Source: Burkholderia dolosa (GTDB taxonomy: Bacteria; Pseudomonadota; Gammaproteobacteria; Burkholderiales; Burkholderiaceae). From it: a stretch of DNA of 35,672 nucleotides. The notes beneath the pieces are model-generated. The model was given only the letters and a program-made list of their open reading frames with translations, ran no database searches and had not been told where the DNA came from. The stretch lies in contig NZ_CABVPR010000064.1 of assembly GCF_902499135.1 (NCBI RefSeq), forward strand, positions 1 to 35,672, in the 5' to 3' direction. Shown here piece by piece: positions 7,084 to 18,657 of this stretch. Made by a program: the position numbers and the translations under genes. Each line of letters starts with the position of its first letter. Within the stretch, counting starts at the first letter, position 1.

Positions 7084-8403
7084 TCACGCTTCGAACGCGG
7101 CCGGCCGGATCGCGACGATGCGCGATGCGGGAAAACGCGCGGTGAACGTGCTGCCGCGCCCTTCCTCGCTCTGCACGTACAGATGCGCGTCGTGCCGCTG
7201 CAGCACGTGCTTGACGATCGCGAGCCCGAGCCCCGTGCCGCCCGTATCGCGCGAGCGGCTGCGGTCGACGCGATAGAAGCGTTCGGTGAGCCGCGGCAGA
7301 TCGGCGGCCGGAATGCCGAAGCCGCTGTCGGTGACCGAAAACACGCCCTGCCCGCCTTCGCGCCGCCACGACACCGCAATCTTCCCGCCTTCCGGCGTAT
7401 AGCGGATCGCATTGGTGACGAGGTTGCCGAACGCGCTGAACACTTCGGTCTGCGCGCCCGTCACGCCGAGCGTCTCGTCGATCGTGAACGTGATGTCGTG
7501 ATGCCCGTTCGACAGCGTCTGCGCATCCTCCTTCAGATGGTCGAACATCGCGCGCATGTCGATCGCACGATCGCTCGGCGGCTTGCTTTCGCCTTCGAGC
7601 TTCGCGAGCACCAGCAAGTCGGTGACGATGTGCCGCATCCGCGACGCCTGCTGCTCCATCATGTCGAGATAGCGCGCGCGGTCGTCGTCGTTCAGCGGCA
7701 GCTCGCGCATCGTTTCGAGAAAGCCCGACAGTACGGTGAGCGGCGTCTTCAGTTCGTGCGACACGTTCGCGACGAAGTCGCGCCGCATCGCGTCGGTACG
7801 CTCGAGCTCGGTGATGTCCTGCGTGAGCAGCAGCTTGCGATTCTCGCCGTATGGAAACACCTGCACGGCGAGCACGTTCTGCCGCGCGTCGCCCATCCCG
7901 CGCATCACGAGCGTTTCGTCGTAATGCTGCGCGTTCAGGTAGCGGACGAAGTCGGGATGGCGAACGAGGTTCGTGATGTGCTGCCGCAGGTCGCGCTTCG
8001 CATCGAGGCCGAAATGCACTTCGGCGATCGCGTTGCACCACTCGATCTGATCGTGATCGTCGAGCATCGCGACGCCGTTCGGCGACGCCTGGATCGCCTG
8101 GATGAAGCGCGAATGCTGCTGCTCGACCTGCCGCACCTGCGCGTGCCACTGCTTCGCGAGCTTGTGCAGCCGGTAGTAGATCTCGCCCCAGATGCCGGGC
8201 GCGCTCGGCACCTCGCCGTATACCGGCGCATCGAGCAGCCGCCACAGACGTTGCGTATGAAACGTACTGAAAAAGCCCTGCGCGATCAGCATCGCGACCG
8301 CGAACGCGAGCGCCGCGGTCCAGCCGACGAAAACGCCGACCAATACGCTGATCAGCACGAGCAGCACGAGCGACACCAGAAAGCGCGCCCAGATGATGTT
8401 CAT
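7084..8403 (-). CDS. phoR: Phosphate regulon sensor histidine kinase
   Basis: A 439-residue membrane sensor kinase. Two closely spaced hydrophobic helices lie within residues 6-45, with almost no periplasmic loop, as in other PhoR proteins, which sense through PstSCAB/PhoU rather than directly. A linker and PAS domain follow (about 95-200, with NGVAMLDDHDQIEWCN). The HisKA domain has the phospho-acceptor H216 in VSHELKTPL. The HATPase domain shows NLVTNAIRY, DSGFGIPA and GTGLGLAIVKH. It phosphorylates PhoB. It is the last gene of the pst-pho run, 57 bases after phoB, with a hairpin between them. Confidence 0.96.
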   Translation of the reverse strand: MNIIWARFLVSLVLLVLISVLVGVFVGWTAALAFAVAMLIAQGFFSTFHTQRLWRLLDAPVYGEVPSAPGIWGEIYYRLHKLAKQWHAQVRQVEQQHSRFIQAIQASPNGVAMLDDHDQIEWCNAIAEVHFGLDAKRDLRQHITNLVRHPDFVRYLNAQHYDETLVMRGMGDARQNVLAVQVFPYGENRKLLLTQDITELERTDAMRRDFVANVSHELKTPLTVLSGFLETMRELPLNDDDRARYLDMMEQQASRMRHIVTDLLVLAKLEGESKPPSDRAIDMRAMFDHLKEDAQTLSNGHHDITFTIDETLGVTGAQTEVFSAFGNLVTNAIRYTPEGGKIAVSWRREGGQGVFSVTDSGFGIPAADLPRLTERFYRVDRSRSRDTGGTGLGLAIVKHVLQRHDAHLYVQSEEGRGSTFTARFPASRIVAIRPAAFEA

Positions 8404-8428
8404 GATTCAGCGTCCGAGAGTATGAACG

Positions 8429-8451
8429 GCATGCCGCGAAAAGCGGCATGC
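8429..8451 (-). other. Intercistronic hairpin between phoB and phoR
   Basis: A 9-bp perfect stem (GCATGCCGC/GCGGCATGC) with a five-base loop. There is no T-run on the minus strand, so it is more likely an mRNA-stability or translation element than a terminator. Confidence 0.5.
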
Positions 8452-8460
8452 GCGAAAACG

Positions 8461-9162
8461 TTACGCGTGCTTCGCGAGCCGGTAGCCGCTGCCACGCACG
8501 GTCTCGATCATCGCATCGCAGCCGGCCGGCTTCAAGGCCGCGCGCAGCCGCTTGATGTGCACGTCGACGGTACGCTCCTCGACGAACACGTGATCGCCCC
8601 ACACCTGGTCGAGCAGCTGCGTCCGGCTGTGCACGCGTTCCGGATGCGTCATGAAGAAATGCAGCAGCCGGAATTCGGTCGGGCCGAGATCGAGCTTGAT
8701 CTCGCTGCCGTCCGACTGCGCGGCCACGCGATGCGTGGCCGGATCGAGACGCAGCCCGTTGATCGACACGACGTCCTCGGTCAGCTGCGGCGCGCGACGA
8801 CGCAGCACGGCCTTGATGCGCGCCATCAGCTCCTTCGGCGAGAACGGCTTCGTCACGTAGTCGTCCGCGCCGATCTCGAGGCCGAGCACCTTGTCCTGCT
8901 CGTCGCCGCGCGCGGTCAGCATGATGATCGGGATGTGCTTGGTCCGTTCGTTGTTGCGCAGATCGCGCGCGAACGCGATACCGGACTTGCCCGGCAGCAT
9001 CCAGTCGAGCAGCACGAGATCGGGCAGCACGTCGCTGATCAGGTTCTGCGCCTGTTCAGCGTTGTACGCGCGAATCGGACAGTGACCGGCATGCTGGAGA
9101 TTCACCGAGATCAGTTCCGAAATCGCGGGTTCATCTTCAACGACGAGAATGTTGCTGGGCAT
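8461..9162 (-). CDS. phoB: Phosphate regulon response regulator
   Basis: A 233-residue OmpR/PhoB-family regulator. The receiver domain (1-120) has the acidic pair in VVEDEP, the phospho-acceptor D53 in LVLLDWMLPG, and K102 in VTKPFSPKEL. The C-terminal winged helix (about 130-230) has the recognition-helix region RTVDVHIKRLR and ends in RGSGYRLAKHA. The phosphorylated protein binds Pho boxes such as those upstream of pstS. I chose the ATG at 9162 because AAGAGG sits at a proper distance from it; a GTG two codons upstream (9168) would overlap that ribosome-binding site. The gene lies 34 bases after phoU in the same direction. Confidence 0.96.
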   Translation of the reverse strand: MPSNILVVEDEPAISELISVNLQHAGHCPIRAYNAEQAQNLISDVLPDLVLLDWMLPGKSGIAFARDLRNNERTKHIPIIMLTARGDEQDKVLGLEIGADDYVTKPFSPKELMARIKAVLRRRAPQLTEDVVSINGLRLDPATHRVAAQSDGSEIKLDLGPTEFRLLHFFMTHPERVHSRTQLLDQVWGDHVFVEERTVDVHIKRLRAALKPAGCDAMIETVRGSGYRLAKHA

Positions 9163-9196
9163 CGGCACCTCTTTTCTTCCCTGGAGCGTAGTCGCG

Positions 9197-9901
9197 TTAA
9201 CTGTTGGCTTCGCGGTCGAGCGTGTCGCGCGGCTGATGCCGCACGTCGGTGCCCTTCACGATGTAGATGATGAACTCCGCGATGTTCTTCGCGTGGTCGC
9301 CGATCCGCTCGATCGCCTTCGCGATGAACAGGTACTCGAGACCGACGGAGATCGTACGCGGATCCTCCTGCATGTAGGACACGAGCTTGCGCACGAACGC
9401 GCGGAATTCCTGGTCGATTTCCTTGTCGTCCTTGACGATCTGCGCGGCGGCCACCGTATCGAGGCGCGCGAACGCGTCGAGCGCACGACGCAGGATCGAC
9501 ACGGCCATCTCGCCCGACACCTTGATCTCGGCGATGTTGACCGCGCGCGCGGCCGGCTCGTCGATCAGGCGCCGCACGCGCTTCGCGATCTTCTCGGCCT
9601 CGTCGCCGGCGCGCTCGAGGTTCGTAATCGTTTTCGAAATCGACATCAAAAGACGCAGGTCGCGCGCGGCCGGCTGCCTCCGCGCGATGATGTTGCCGCA
9701 CTCCTGGTCGATCTCGACCTCCATCGCGTTCAGCGTTTCCTCGGCCGCGATCACCTTTTCGGCCGCGTGGCGGTCGAACTCGTTCAGCGCGTGCATCGCG
9801 CCGACGATCTGCGACTCGACGAGCCCGCCCATTTCCAGCACCTTCGACGACACGGCGTTGAGATCCGCATCGAACTGGCTCGACAGATGTTTATCCGACA
9901 T
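9197..9901 (-). CDS. phoU: Phosphate transport system regulator PhoU
   Basis: A 234-residue all-helical protein made of two PhoU repeats (about 10-110 and 115-220). The second repeat contains the metal-binding E/DxxxD-type motif in EYLFIAKAIERIGDHAKNIAEF. PhoU links the Pst transporter to PhoR, keeping PhoR in the phosphatase state when phosphate is abundant and limiting uptake. It lies between pstB (18 bases upstream) and phoB. Having phoU directly followed by phoB and phoR in one transcription unit is common in betaproteobacteria, whereas E. coli has phoBR elsewhere. Confidence 0.96.
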   Translation of the reverse strand: MSDKHLSSQFDADLNAVSSKVLEMGGLVESQIVGAMHALNEFDRHAAEKVIAAEETLNAMEVEIDQECGNIIARRQPAARDLRLLMSISKTITNLERAGDEAEKIAKRVRRLIDEPAARAVNIAEIKVSGEMAVSILRRALDAFARLDTVAAAQIVKDDKEIDQEFRAFVRKLVSYMQEDPRTISVGLEYLFIAKAIERIGDHAKNIAEFIIYIVKGTDVRHQPRDTLDREANS

Positions 9902-9919
9902 GGCTGTTGTTCTCCGTCA

Positions 9920-10768
9920 TCAGCCGAAACGGCCGGTGATGTAGTCTTCCGTTTCCTTGCGCACCGGCTTGATGAAGATCTTTTCGGTCTCGCCGAATTC
10001 GATCAGCTCGCCCAGATACATGTACGCGGTGAAGTCCGAGCAGCGTGCGGCCTGCTGCATGTTGTGCGTGACGATCACGACCGTGTAGTCGCTCTTCAAC
10101 TCGGCGATCAACTCTTCGATGCGGCCGGTCGAGATCGGGTCCAGCGCCGAGCACGGCTCGTCGAGCAGCAGCACTTCCGGACGGATCGCGATGCCGCGCG
10201 CGATGCACAGCCGCTGCTGCTGGCCGCCCGACAAACCGTAGCCGCTCTGGTTCAGCTTGTCCTTCACTTCGTTCCACAGCGCGGCCTTGGTCAGCGCCCA
10301 CTCGACGCGGTCGTCCATCTCCGAGCGCGTGAGCTTCTCGAACATCTTCACGCCGAACGCGATGTTGTCGTAGATCGACATCGGAAACGGCGTCGGCTTC
10401 TGGAACACCATGCCGATGCGCGCACGCAGCAGCGAGATGTCGCGCTTGGTCGTCAGCAGGTTCTCGCCGTCCATCAGGATCTCGCCTTCGGCGCGCTGCT
10501 CCGGATAGAGCGCATACATCTTGTTGAACGTGCGCAGCAGCGTCGACTTGCCGCAGCCCGACGGGCCGATGAACGCCGTCACCTTCCCTTCCGGAATGCG
10601 CAGGTTGATGTTCTTCAGCGCATGGAACTTGTTGTAGAAGAAGTTGAGGTTGTTGACCTCGATCTTCGCGTTCAGCGGCGCAACCGGACGGCCGTGCACC
10701 GCGTCGTGCGTGCCGGCGGGCGCTGCGGTGCGCTCGACAGGATTCAGGTGGCTTTCTGCCATATTCAT
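9920..10768 (-). CDS. pstB: Phosphate ABC transporter ATP-binding protein
   Basis: A 282-residue ABC ATPase of the high-affinity phosphate importer. Walker A is GPSGCGKST (residues 68-76), the signature is [16 protein letters not shown], Walker B is [13 protein letters not shown], and the H-loop is VTHNMQQ. Residues 1-32 are a family-variable Ala/Pro-rich extension before the ABC domain, which begins at [11 protein letters not shown] later start would also be possible, but the ATG at 10768 lies 15 bases from the pstA stop, consistent with an operon. It works as a dimer on the cytoplasmic face of PstC/PstA. Confidence 0.97.
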   Translation of the reverse strand: MNMAESHLNPVERTAAPAGTHDAVHGRPVAPLNAKIEVNNLNFFYNKFHALKNINLRIPEGKVTAFIGPSGCGKSTLLRTFNKMYALYPEQRAEGEILMDGENLLTTKRDISLLRARIGMVFQKPTPFPMSIYDNIAFGVKMFEKLTRSEMDDRVEWALTKAALWNEVKDKLNQSGYGLSGGQQQRLCIARGIAIRPEVLLLDEPCSALDPISTGRIEELIAELKSDYTVVIVTHNMQQAARCSDFTAYMYLGELIEFGETEKIFIKPVRKETEDYITGRFG

Positions 10769-10783
10769 CGGATTGCTCCGCCG

Positions 10784-11677
10784 TTACTTTTTCGAGAAGA
10801 TGGTGCGTGCCAGGATGTTGAGTCCGAGCACCCCAAGCGTAATCAGGAACACACCCGCCCATGCGAGCGACTGCCATTCCGCGAACGGGCTCATCGCGAA
10901 CTTGAAGATCGTAACGGGCAGGTTCGCCATCGGCTGGCTCATGTCGACCGAGAAGAACTGGTTCGACAGCGCGGTGAACAGCAGCGGCGCCGTTTCGCCG
11001 GCGATCCGCGCGACCGCGAGCAGCACGCCGGTCACGATCCCGCCGAGCGATGCGCGCAGCGTGATCTTCGTCACCATCCGCCACTTCGGCGTGCCGAGCG
11101 CGACGGCCGCTTCGCGCAGCGCGTTCGGCACGAGCTTCAGCATGTTCTCGGTCGTGCGGATCACGATCGGAATCTGCAGCAGCGCAAGCGCGATCACGCC
11201 GGCCCAGCCCGAGAAGCGTCCCGACTTCGCGACAACCAGCGCGTACACGAACAGGCCGACGACGATCGACGGCGCCGACAGCAGGATGTCGTTGATGAAG
11301 CGGATCGTGCTCGCGAGCAGGTTCTTCTGCCCGTATTCGGCGAGATAGACGCCGGCGAGGATGCCGATCGGCGTGCCGATCAGCGTGCCGAAGCCGCACA
11401 GCAGCAGGCTGCCGACGATCGCGTTCGCGAGGCCGCCGCCTGCCGTGTTCGGCGGCGGCGTCGATTCCGTGAACAGCTGCAGCGACAGGCCGCCGATGCC
11501 GAGGTGCAGCGTCGTGTACAGGATCCACACGAGCCACAAGAGGCCGAACACCATCGCGCCGAGCGCAGCGGTCAGCGCGACCGCGTTGGTGATCTTGCGC
11601 TTGCGCTGCAGGCGGCCGCGCATCGCGTCGAGCGCGGCACCGTTCGGCCCAGGGAAATTCATCACGGGCTCGCTCAT
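10784..11677 (-). CDS. pstA: Phosphate ABC transporter permease PstA
   Basis: A 297-residue inner-membrane permease with about six hydrophobic segments and the binding-protein-dependent transport domain ([22 protein letters not shown] is the EAA loop that contacts PstB). The start at 11677 gives [13 protein letters not shown] and overlaps the pstC stop by four bases (ATGA), a typical sign of translational coupling. The frame stays open upstream of this ATG, but that stretch is antisense-like noise inside pstC. Confidence 0.96.
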   Translation of the reverse strand: MSEPVMNFPGPNGAALDAMRGRLQRKRKITNAVALTAALGAMVFGLLWLVWILYTTLHLGIGGLSLQLFTESTPPPNTAGGGLANAIVGSLLLCGFGTLIGTPIGILAGVYLAEYGQKNLLASTIRFINDILLSAPSIVVGLFVYALVVAKSGRFSGWAGVIALALLQIPIVIRTTENMLKLVPNALREAAVALGTPKWRMVTKITLRASLGGIVTGVLLAVARIAGETAPLLFTALSNQFFSVDMSQPMANLPVTIFKFAMSPFAEWQSLAWAGVFLITLGVLGLNILARTIFSKK

Positions 11678-12660
11678 TTCTTGCCCTCTCCTTTCTCGAG
11701 ACGCAGCAGCAGCAGTTTGGAGATGGCCAGCACGATGAACGTGATCACGAACAGGATCAGGCCGAGCTCCATCAGCGCCGACGTATGCAGGCCGGGTTGC
11801 GCCTCGGCGAATTCGTTCGCGAGCGCCGACGTGATGCTGTTGCCGGGTGCGAACAGCGACACGCTGTCGAGCAGGTTCGTGTTGCCGATCACGAACGTGA
11901 CGGCCATCGTCTCGCCGAGCGCGCGGCCGAGGCCGAGCATCACGCCGCCGATCACGCCGGTCTTCGTATAGGGCAGCACGACCTTCCACATCACTTCCCA
12001 CGTCGTGCAGCCGATCCCGTACGCCGACTCCTTCAGCAGCACGGGCGTGACTTCGAACACGTCGCGCATTACCGATGCGATGTACGGGATGATCATGATC
12101 GCGAGAATCACGCCGGCCGCGAGAATGCCGATGCCGATCGGCGGGCCGGACGTCAGCGGCCCGAGCACCCACACGTTCTCGAACAGGCGGCCGATCGGCT
12201 TCTGGAAATACTGCGCGAAGATCGGCGCGAACACGAGCAGGCCCCACATCCCGTAGACGATCGACGGAATCGCGGCGAGCAGCTCGATCGCGATGCCGAG
12301 CGGGCGGCGCAGCCACACGGGCGCGAGCTCGGTGAGAAACAGCGCGATCCCGAAGCTGACCGGCACGGCGATGATCAGCGCGATGAGCGACGTGACGAGC
12401 GTGCCGTAGATCGGCACGAGTGCGCCGTAGATGTCCGAGTTCGGGTCCCACTCGGATTGCCACAGAAAGCCGATGCCGAACTTCTGGATGGTCGGCATCG
12501 ACGCAACGATCAGGGAAACGATGATCCCGCCGAGCAGCAGCAGGGTCACGATTGCGGCGAGCCGCGCGAGGCCGCCGAACAGAACGTCGCCGATACGCCC
12601 GGGCGCGCGCTGCGGCGCGACGTCGGCAGACCGGGAAGACGTGTATGAAATATCAGACAT
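11674..12660 (-). CDS. pstC: Phosphate ABC transporter permease PstC
   Basis: A 328-residue inner-membrane permease, partner of PstA. A first helix at about 32-55 ([19 protein letters not shown]) is followed by the transport domain with five further hydrophobic segments. The EAA-type loop is [20 protein letters not shown]. The start at ATG 12660 (MSDISYTSS) was preferred over an upstream in-frame start at 12714 that would place coding sequence inside the pstS-pstC hairpins. It ends in a four-base overlap with pstA. Confidence 0.96.
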   Translation of the reverse strand: MSDISYTSSRSADVAPQRAPGRIGDVLFGGLARLAAIVTLLLLGGIIVSLIVASMPTIQKFGIGFLWQSEWDPNSDIYGALVPIYGTLVTSLIALIIAVPVSFGIALFLTELAPVWLRRPLGIAIELLAAIPSIVYGMWGLLVFAPIFAQYFQKPIGRLFENVWVLGPLTSGPPIGIGILAAGVILAIMIIPYIASVMRDVFEVTPVLLKESAYGIGCTTWEVMWKVVLPYTKTGVIGGVMLGLGRALGETMAVTFVIGNTNLLDSVSLFAPGNSITSALANEFAEAQPGLHTSALMELGLILFVITFIVLAISKLLLLRLEKGEGKK

Positions 12661-12678
12661 GGGTGCCTGCTTTTGAAT

Positions 12679-12738
12679 GCCGGGCGCCGTAACGCCCGGC
12701 CTTACCGCACACACTGCCCGGCCGGCGCGGCCGGGCAG
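12679..12738 (-). promoter_or_regulatory. Two hairpins between pstS and pstC
   Basis: Two perfect inverted repeats sit in the 94-base gap. The pstS-proximal one (12714-12738) has a 10-bp stem (CTGCCCGGCC) with a five-base loop; the pstC-proximal one (12679-12700) has an 8-bp stem (GCCGGGCG) with a six-base loop. The second is followed only by a short interrupted T-stretch on the minus strand. This arrangement is commonly associated with leaving more pstS message than permease message; here that is inference. Confidence 0.65.
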
Positions 12739-12754
12739 CGAACCGCTGCAACGC

Positions 12755-13789
12755 TTACTCCGCGGCGACCGGCTTGCCCGATGCGTCGGTCACCTTCACC
12801 TTCCACTGCTTGCGGATTTCCGCTTCGACCGCCGCCGGCAGCGAGATGTAGTCGAGGCTGTCGGCCGCCTTCTCGCCGTTCTTGAACGCCCAGCTGAAGA
12901 ACTTCAGCGTTTCGGCGCCCTGCTCCGGCTTGTCCTGCTTCGCGTGCAGCAGCACGAACGTCGCACCGACGACCGGCCATGCGTCCTTGCCCGGCTGGTT
13001 CGTCAGGATCTGGTAGAACGACTTCGACCAGTTCGCGCCTGCGGCCGCAGCCTTGAACGTTTCGGTCTTCGGCTCGACCACCGTGCCCGTCGAGTTCTTC
13101 AGCGCGGTATAGACCATGTTGTTCTTCTTCGCATACGCCCACTCGACGTAGCCGATCGCGCCCGGCAGGCGCTGCACGAATGCCGCGACGCCGTCGTTGC
13201 CCTTGCCGCCCGTGCCCGTCGGCCAGTTCACCGTCGTGCCTTCGCCGATCTTCGACTTCCACTCGTCGTTGACCTTCGACAGGTAGTTCGTCCAGATGAA
13301 GCTCGTGCCCGAGCCGTCAGCGCGGCGGACCACGGCGATGTCCGTGTCCGGCAGCTTCAGCTTCGGGTTCAGCGCAACGATCGCCGGATCGTTCCACTTC
13401 TTGATCTTGCCGAGGTAGATGTCGCCGAGCACCGGGCCCGACAGCGTCAGTTCGCCGGCCTTCACGCCCGGCACGTTGACGACGGGCACCACACCGCCCA
13501 CGACCGTCGGAAACTGGAACAGGCCTTCCTTCGCGAGCTCGTCATCCTTCAGCGGCGCATCCGAACCGGCAAAATCGACCGTCTTCGCGACGATCTGCTT
13601 CAGGCCGCCCGACGATCCGATACCTTGATAGTTGACCTTCGCGCCGCCGGACTGCTGGTAGTCCGCAGCCCATTTCGTGTAGATCGGCATCGCGAACGTG
13701 CTGCCTGCGCCCGTGATGTCGGCAGCGTGCGCGGCAACGGCGAAGATCGCGCCAGCCAGGCCGGCAATCGCGGTTTGCATCAATTTCAT
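12755..13789 (-). CDS. pstS: Periplasmic phosphate-binding protein PstS
   Basis: A 344-residue secreted solute-binding protein, first gene of the pst-pho run. Residues 1-22 are a Sec signal peptide ending AHA, and the mature protein begins [10 protein letters not shown], the conserved PstS opening that contributes to the phosphate site. Other binding-site stretches are [15 protein letters not shown] and [10 protein letters not shown]. It captures phosphate in the periplasm for PstCA. The ATG follows a clear ribosome-binding site (GGAGG). Two Pho boxes lie 57-106 bases upstream. Confidence 0.98.
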   Translation of the reverse strand: MKLMQTAIAGLAGAIFAVAAHAADITGAGSTFAMPIYTKWAADYQQSGGAKVNYQGIGSSGGLKQIVAKTVDFAGSDAPLKDDELAKEGLFQFPTVVGGVVPVVNVPGVKAGELTLSGPVLGDIYLGKIKKWNDPAIVALNPKLKLPDTDIAVVRRADGSGTSFIWTNYLSKVNDEWKSKIGEGTTVNWPTGTGGKGNDGVAAFVQRLPGAIGYVEWAYAKKNNMVYTALKNSTGTVVEPKTETFKAAAAGANWSKSFYQILTNQPGKDAWPVVGATFVLLHAKQDKPEQGAETLKFFSWAFKNGEKAADSLDYISLPAAVEAEIRKQWKVKVTDASGKPVAAE

Positions 13790-13829
13790 GAGACCTCCAG
13801 TGTGTGAGCGGATGATTACGGCACCGCGA

Positions 13830-13895
13830 AGGTTAGGGGCTCCTCATGACGATAATGTGACAATCGATGAAACTGGCGTGACAGTAACATGACCG
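13830..13895 (-). promoter_or_regulatory. PhoB-dependent pstS promoter with two Pho boxes
   Basis: On the minus strand the distal box (13878-13895) reads CGGTCAT-GTTA-CTGTCAC and the proximal box (13846-13863) reads TTGTCAC-ATTA-TCGTCAT. Both have the 7-4-7 spacing of PhoB sites, and a weaker TTTCAT half-site lies between them, giving near 11-bp phasing. A weak -10-like TAACCT (13830-13835) begins 10 bases after the proximal box, fitting PhoB-activated promoters that lack a -35. Confidence 0.85.
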
Positions 13896-14194
13896 GTTGA
13901 AAGGGAGTAGCGGGCGGCCGCGGCACGGGCGTGCGGCGGGGGCTGCCCCGGGGCCGGGCGGCGTGGCGCGTGCGCGCGATGTACATGCGGCCAGCACGGC
14001 GCGGAAGCATTGAAAGCTGTGAAAGCTTCCGAAGTCCCAACGCCCCGAAACCGAGCCACGCATCGATGCAAGGGTCGGATTCCGCTGGCCCGGCGGCACG
14101 TTTGCCGCGCCGTTCTTCGTTCTTCTATTAGATAGCGCAAACCTTTGCGCCCGACATGCAGCGGCACCCGCAGGCGCCGCATGCCGGCAAGGGG
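13896..14194. other. Non-coding stretch between the pstS promoter and the glmM terminator
   Basis: No gene found. It contains an imperfect hairpin (GGAAGC/GCTTCC ends, 14003-14030) and a perfect short one (GCGCAAA-CC-TTTGCGC, 14135-14150). Open frames here are short and show no recognisable sequence. Confidence 0.5.
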
Positions 14195-14230
14195 AAAACG
14201 ATGCGGCGCGGCCAGCGCGGCCGCATCGTT
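14195..14230 (-). terminator. Terminator downstream of glmM
   Basis: On the minus strand, 10 bases past the glmM stop, AACGATGCGGC pairs with GCCGCATCGTT around a GC-rich 12-base loop that can extend the stem. The arm runs into TTTTCCCC. Confidence 0.7.
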
Positions 14231-14240
14231 CACGCTTGCG

Positions 14241-15596
14241 TCAGGCGGTTGCCGCGCGCACCGCGTCGGCGATCGCTTCCGCGTGCGTGCTCGCGTCGGC
14301 CGCATGCTGCGCTTCGACCATCACGCGCAGCACCGGCTCGGTGCCCGACGCGCGGATCAGCACGCGGCCGCTGCCGGCGAGCGCCGCTTCGGCGGCGTCG
14401 ATCGCCGCGCGAATCGACGTGCTGCCCTTCCAGTCGGCGCCCGGCTTCATCCGCACATTGATCAGCTTCTGCGGGAACAGCGTGACGCCGTCGAGCATCT
14501 GCGCGAGCGTGCGGCCGCTGCGTTTGAGCGCGGCCAGCACGAGCAGCGCCGAGACGATGCCGTCGCCGGTCGAATGCCGGTCGAGCGACAGGATATGGCC
14601 CGAGCCTTCCGCGCCGAGCTGCCAGCCATGCTCGCGCAGTTTTTCGAGCACGTAACGGTCGCCGACCGCCGCGCGCACGAACTTCACGCCTTCGCGCTGC
14701 AGCGCGACTTCGACCGCGAGGTTCGTCATCAGCGTACCAACCGCGCCGTCGACCTTGCCGTCGGTCGCGATCCGGTCCTTCACGAGCACGTAGAGCAGCT
14801 CGTCGCCGTTGTACAGCCGCCCGGTCGAATCGACGACCTGCAGGCGATCCGCGTCGCCGTCGAGCGCGATGCCGAGATCGGCGTGGTTCGCGCGCACCGC
14901 GCGCACGAGCGCATCGGGCGCGGTCGCGCCGACGCCGTCGTTGATGTTGAAGCCGTTCGGCGCGACGCCGATCGGAATCACGTCCGCGCCGAGTTCGTGG
15001 AACACGTGCGGCGCGACCTGGTACGCAGCACCGTGCGCGCAATCGACGACGAGCTTCAGCCCGCGCAGATCGAACGCGGCGGGGAACGTGCTCTTGCAGA
15101 ACTCGATATAGCGGCCGCCCGCATCGTCGAGTCGCCGCGCCTTGCCGAGGCCGTCCGACGACGCGCACTCGAGCGGCTTGTCGAGCCACGCCTCGATCGC
15201 GGCTTCGGTATCGTCGGGCAGCTTGTTGCCGTCGGCGGAGAAGAACTTGATCCCGTTGTCGTGATACGGGTTGTGCGACGCGCTGATCACGACGCCGGCC
15301 GACAGGCGCAGCGCGCGCGTCAGATACGCGACGCCCGGCGTCGGCATCGGGCCGGCCAGCATCACGTCGACGCCTGCCGCCGAGAAGCCGGCTTCGAGCG
15401 CGGCCTCGAGCATGTAGCCGGACACGCGCGTGTCCTTGCCGATCAGCACCGTCGGGCGCGAGCCCGCGGCGACATCGGCCGTGCCGGCCAGCACCTTGCC
15501 GGCCGCATAGCCGAGACGCAACACGAAATCGGGCGTGATGGGCGCTTCGCCCACCGTACCGCGAATGCCGTCCGTGCCGAAATATCGACGTCCCAT
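14241..15596 (-). CDS. glmM: Phosphoglucosamine mutase
   Basis: A 451-residue enzyme converting glucosamine-6-phosphate to glucosamine-1-phosphate, the step towards UDP-GlcNAc for peptidoglycan and LPS. The N-terminus [13 protein letters not shown] is the family start. The phosphoserine loop is [16 protein letters not shown] (active Ser about 107 in ASHNP), the Mg-binding loop is DGDADR, the sugar-binding loop is EGSGH, and the phosphate-binding loop is [12 protein letters not shown]. The reading frame stays open upstream of 15596 into folP, but the protein start is unambiguous. It is the last gene of an rlmE-ftsH-folP-glmM run, and the ftsH-folP-glmM order matches E. coli. Confidence 0.97.
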   Translation of the reverse strand: MGRRYFGTDGIRGTVGEAPITPDFVLRLGYAAGKVLAGTADVAAGSRPTVLIGKDTRVSGYMLEAALEAGFSAAGVDVMLAGPMPTPGVAYLTRALRLSAGVVISASHNPYHDNGIKFFSADGNKLPDDTEAAIEAWLDKPLECASSDGLGKARRLDDAGGRYIEFCKSTFPAAFDLRGLKLVVDCAHGAAYQVAPHVFHELGADVIPIGVAPNGFNINDGVGATAPDALVRAVRANHADLGIALDGDADRLQVVDSTGRLYNGDELLYVLVKDRIATDGKVDGAVGTLMTNLAVEVALQREGVKFVRAAVGDRYVLEKLREHGWQLGAEGSGHILSLDRHSTGDGIVSALLVLAALKRSGRTLAQMLDGVTLFPQKLINVRMKPGADWKGSTSIRAAIDAAEAALAGSGRVLIRASGTEPVLRVMVEAQHAADASTHAEAIADAVRAATA

Positions 15597-15625
15597 GGCG
15601 AACCTTCCTCCTTCGTCTTTCTGAC

Positions 15626-16519
15626 TTATCGTTGCCGCGCGGCGTCGCGCACGGCATTCCAGACCTTCAGCGCATCGACCGTCGCCGCGACGTCGTGCAC
15701 GCGCACGATCGCGGCGCCGCGCTCGACGGCGCACAGCGCGGCCGCGACGCTCGCCGCCACGCGCTCGATCGGCGGCTTGCCGCCGATCACCGCACCGAGC
15801 ATCGACTTGCGCGACATGCCGGCGAGAATCGGATACGCACGCCCGTCGGGCCGCGCGGGCGCCGTGTCCGTCAACGCGGCCAGCAGCGCATAGTTGTCCG
15901 CGATCACCGCCTTGCCGAATCCGAAGCCCGGATCGACGCAAATCCGCTCCGGCGCGATGCCGGCGTCGCGCAATGCTTGCGCACGCGCGGCGAGAAAGTC
16001 GCGCACGTCGGTCACCACGTCGTCGTAGTCGGGCTCGCCGGTCTGCATCGTCTGCGGCTCGCCGAGCATGTGCATCGCGCACAAGCCGCAGTTGCCGTCG
16101 CGCACCGCGTCGATCGCACCCGGCTGGCGAAAGCCCCAGATATCGTTGATCAAGTCCGCGCCGGCCGCCAGCGCCGCGCGCATCACGGCCGGCTTGTACG
16201 TATCGACGGACAGCGGCACGTTCAGCGGCCGCAGCGCTTCGACGAGCGGGATCACCCGCGCGAGCTCGTCGTCGAGCGATACCGGCGGCGCGCCGGGGCG
16301 CGTCGACTCGCCGCCGATGTCGATCAGGTCGGCGCCTTCGGCGATCATCCGCTCGGCCTGTCGCAGCGCATCGTCGCGCGCGAGGAAGCGGCCGCCGTCG
16401 GAAAACGAATCGGGTGTCGCGTTGAGAATGCCCATCACGAGCGGACGCTCGAACGTCAGCAAGAAGCGGCCGCACTGGAGCGGCGCAGGTACGGATGGAG
16501 AAACGGTGGAGTCGGACAC
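15626..16519 (-). CDS. folP: Dihydropteroate synthase
   Basis: A 297-residue TIM-barrel enzyme joining p-aminobenzoate to dihydropterin pyrophosphate in folate synthesis; it is the target of sulfonamides. Motifs are [15 protein letters not shown] (pterin/diphosphate loop), [12 protein letters not shown] (second mobile loop), INDIWGF, PGFGFGK and [11 protein letters not shown] chose GTG 16519 (VSDSTVSPS); the upstream start at 16567 would read through the ftsH terminator hairpin and adds nothing conserved. No strong ribosome-binding site is visible, so the exact start is uncertain. It lies 29 bases upstream of glmM. Confidence 0.94.
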   Translation of the reverse strand: MSDSTVSPSVPAPLQCGRFLLTFERPLVMGILNATPDSFSDGGRFLARDDALRQAERMIAEGADLIDIGGESTRPGAPPVSLDDELARVIPLVEALRPLNVPLSVDTYKPAVMRAALAAGADLINDIWGFRQPGAIDAVRDGNCGLCAMHMLGEPQTMQTGEPDYDDVVTDVRDFLAARAQALRDAGIAPERICVDPGFGFGKAVIADNYALLAALTDTAPARPDGRAYPILAGMSRKSMLGAVIGGKPPIERVAASVAAALCAVERGAAIVRVHDVAATVDALKVWNAVRDAARQR

Positions 16520-16542
16520 GAGCGGCAGGCGTGAATGAATGC

Positions 16543-16574
16543 AAAACGGGCCGGTGTGAAGCCACACCAGCCCG
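16543..16574 (-). terminator. Terminator or attenuator between ftsH and folP
   Basis: A minus-strand hairpin 22 bases past the ftsH stop, with CGGGCTGGTGTG pairing with CACACCGGCCCG (11 Watson-Crick pairs and one G-T) around a four-base loop, then TTTT. The folP start is only 24 bases further on, so termination is probably partial. Confidence 0.75.
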
Positions 16575-16595
16575 TGAACGGTGCCAAAGCGGAGA

Positions 16596-18494
<1,899 letters not shown>

Positions 18495-18657
18495 AGCACC
18501 ACTCCTTCACTCGTAGACGAGCGCCTACATTTTCCTTGCGGCGCCCCTCGGTCATTCTAATCCAGTCCGTACACCCCTGCCATAAGCATTGACAACCGTC
18601 GCGATAGCGATTCGCTTGTCCGGCAAGGGCTCTGGCCCGTTTGCGGCATCCCGCGCA

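Noticed and set aside
9149-11971. A 940-codon plus-strand open frame across phoU, pstB and pstA
   Set aside because: It is antisense to three well-recognised genes, crosses their boundaries and has shadow-like Arg/His composition.
10784-12463. A long open frame that would extend PstA into pstC
   Set aside because: The extension is an off-frame reading of pstC; the real start gives the usual four-base overlap.
14241-16565. A single open frame that would fuse GlmM to 320 upstream residues
   Set aside because: The upstream part is an off-frame reading of folP; GlmM has a clear family start at 15596.
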